This document shows positions 54,201 through 57,200 of a stretch of DNA of 64,000 nucleotides, in pieces. Within the stretch, counting starts at the first letter, position 1. The number at the start of each line of letters is the position of its first letter. The stretch lies in the NCBI GenBank assembly GCA_029948255.1, contig JALIZF010001704.1:248001-312000 (forward strand), given 5' to 3'. The notes under the pieces were generated by a model, which was given only the letters and a program-made list of their open reading frames with translations, was not told the DNA's origin and did no database searches. The stretch is from Telmatactis stephensoni. Its lineage: Eukaryota > Cnidaria > Anthozoa > Actiniaria > Isophelliidae. The translations under genes were made by a program, and so were the position numbers.

Positions 54201-57200
54201 AATATGGTGTTGTGTTTGTTCTTAATCACATTTGTACTTTAATATGATAAGAAGTATAATATAAAATATATATTGGTAAATTAGTTTGAAATCCTAGCCT
54301 GTTACAATTGTTTTGTATGAACTTTTCTTTCAACAACTGTTGATTTAATTTCCACACGGTTCATCTGCATTTGTTTCTAGAAAAATTCTGTTCATTACAT
54401 TTGTTGCGCATTTACAATGAGGACTTGGCAAAACCTGCGTGACCCAAAGTGACGCTCTCTTCTGGTTGACTGAAAGGATTTTGGTGGGCAAAACATTTTT
54501 TTCGCTTTTGCAAATACAAGAAGGAAATACAGCACTCTAGACAAACTCCTCAGAGTGACTGCCGTTGTCATTTAGTGCGCAAGGAAATGGAGAAATGATA
54601 AAGGCAAAACTTGTAAAGCTCCCACCGCTAAGGAAACAATAGAAACTCAAAACATCCTGTTAAAAGCTTTGCAACAAACAGCCTACAAGCAAGAAATTGG
54701 GTTTCTTAATAATAAGGTAAAGACGAAACAACCTGCAATTATACAACAACTCGGCCTTTACCTGGACGCGTACGACACATGAATAAACTGATACGCTGTC
54801 GTGGAAGACTACAACACACCGGCTTACCACACGATACGAAATGTCCGATTCTGATTCCAAAGAAGAGCCTCGTAATAACACTCATGCATCATCCAAGCGA
54901 TGAACGGAAGAGACAATCTTACTGGGTACCTCAAAAACGACAGATCGTCGCAAAACAATCGTCTCCATGCAAGTGCGTAATTTTCCGAAAAGCTGAGGGA
55001 CCTCCATTTCGATCTTTACCTACTCCACTACCGCCAAAGATAAGGGCTATACGATCACAAGCCTTCCAGTACACTGGAGTACGCCGGCCCTCTCTATGTA
55101 CGCAGTTAAGGAGGGCAAACCTCTCCAAATGCAAAGATGTACATGTTTGTTCATCTACGCAACAATTAGAGCTCACACCAATTGAGATGGTAGCTGACCA
55201 AACAACTCTAGAGGCTAGAGAACTCAATCCGATGAATGAAATCCTAAAGACCACGATGTCACATCAATTCTTTTTTAATTATGGAATTATTCGGTATTTT
55301 ATAACAAAGAGAACTACGGCATGGTGGGGAGGATTTTATGAGCGACTCATAGGGATATATGGTAAAAAGATGCTTAAACAACGAAACAATTACTGTTGGC
55401 GTCGTTGTTCTCGTGCATGACAATGCGCCATGCACGAAACCAGTGGACATTGGCCCCTATCATCCTAGTCAAGATGAACTAGTACGATTGGTATCCTTGA
55501 AAGTGGGCTCTGGCAAAGAGCTTTCCAGACCAATCGAAAGGCTATATCTTTCGGAAATGTCAGATGACAAGCTGCTGCAACTAGTGTGGACGAAAATGAG
55601 GAGGAACAGGAAAAGGAACTACCCCGCTCTCAAACGACTCACCGCCGAGAAAGCTACATTCAGAATAAAAGAACAATGCGAACACTAGATATAAGCAAAC
55701 TACATTGCCTGTAAGAATCGCATATCTTGTCGGCCGGGGACGGTGTAAGATAATTAGTGACGTCATAGCGAGCCATGACGTGTCAATTACATCAGTCAAT
55801 AAAGATAGAATAACCAGAGACCTCGTGTAGTTATGAAGTCGTAACAGATAGGAACATATCCCGTCTTCTACAATAAATCTACCCACAGGAAGCCCAATCT
55901 TTACCTGGTATTCTTCTGTATCATTCAACTGAACACGAGCCTGAATCCATTTCTTTCCTTGTGACCGGGACTTGACCCACACAAGTCTTTGAGATTTGGA
56001 TGTTTTGATGTATACCAATACACTTCCTATGGACCATCCATTCATGTAGTATACGAACGCCATACAGTGTGGACCACGAATCTTGGGACTAATGAGCCCA
56101 GCTGTATCGCCTGATTTGCCACCTCTGGATTCCATGTATAGAAAACTTCCAAGGCCTTCGATAAACAGATATTAGAAATATAGTCAATTACAGGTCGTCC
56201 CCAAATAAGATGTTTTAAAAGGAAATTTCACGAGCCGATCATTGCTTATGGGCAAAATAAGCTGGGAGTTTAGAATCTTCTCCAAGAGACATTACAGCCT
56301 ATTCAGTGTTTAACATTCGATTCTTACTTCTATTACTTCCACGAGAAATATATTGTAATGGAGCAAATAGCTTAAAAATATCTCATTAACTGGTCTCTGG
56401 CAGCCATAAGTAAGAGCTTCTCGATCAGTGTCTGCTGCGCACATATAATATGGAAAGTTGAAGTGCCTGGTTGCACGCCCTACGAGAGACAGGGAAAAAA
56501 ATTCCTAGCTTAAGTGGGACTCGAACCCACGACCCCTGGGAAAAAATCCCTGACTAAAGGGAAGAAAAATTCCTGACCATGCAAGTGGGACTTGAATTCC
56601 GCTTGAGTCAGGGATTTTCCCCCTATCGCGTGCAACCAGGCACTTCAACTTTCCTAATTTCTCATCCATTTGCCTAGACAGTGTAATTCATTTGGTTAAT
56701 TTATTCAGTAAATGCATTCCGATGCATTGTCCATATTTTGTGGTGAAAAGATATAAATCACGTTCAATTAACATCAAAATAATTACATCATAGACTCACC
56801 TGGTGCATCATTTCTCATGGTCCAGTTAAGTGGCAGACTCAAGTCTCGTGACCAATTACATAACGTCCCATCAAAGTTGCAACTATAATTACCTGAAAGG
56901 CATGCAATCAATGACAACAATTGTAAGAATACTTTTTGTTACTGACTAAAGAATCAATTTTGCACTTCATATGTATAATAATACATATAATATTTCATAT
57001 GTATATAGGTATATTGCAGACCATTGCAAAACCAGCAACGTTTTGGGATTGGCTATATGCTAGTTATACAATGGTTTCGAGTGGAATACCGTGAAATATC
57101 CCACGAGTCACTTGCATTTTCTAGTATACAAGTGACGAGTGGAGGAGCAAAGATGGCACAGTTGGTTAGTGCGCGGCCTTCGGTGCAACGGAGGTCTAGA

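Larger units (their letters stand above)
46080..55904 (-). other. 9.8-kb intron 3 of the receptor, host of nested genes
   Basis: Lies between MAM1 middle and C-terminal exons (phase 0). Contents: foldback at 46104-46324, relic of the multipass gene at about 46510-46580, gene at 48572-50134 (same strand), pseudogene at about 50600-51330, short tandem repeat at 51345-51449, hairpin at 52122-52259, gene at 52441-54006 (opposite strand) and a BEL/Pao relic at about 54420-55690. I see nothing else supportable at 46600-48500. Confidence 0.7.

Noticed and set aside
56514..56540. tRNA-like B box (GGGTTCGAGTCCC on the minus strand)
   Set aside because: No cloverleaf can be closed; it lies inside a MITE.
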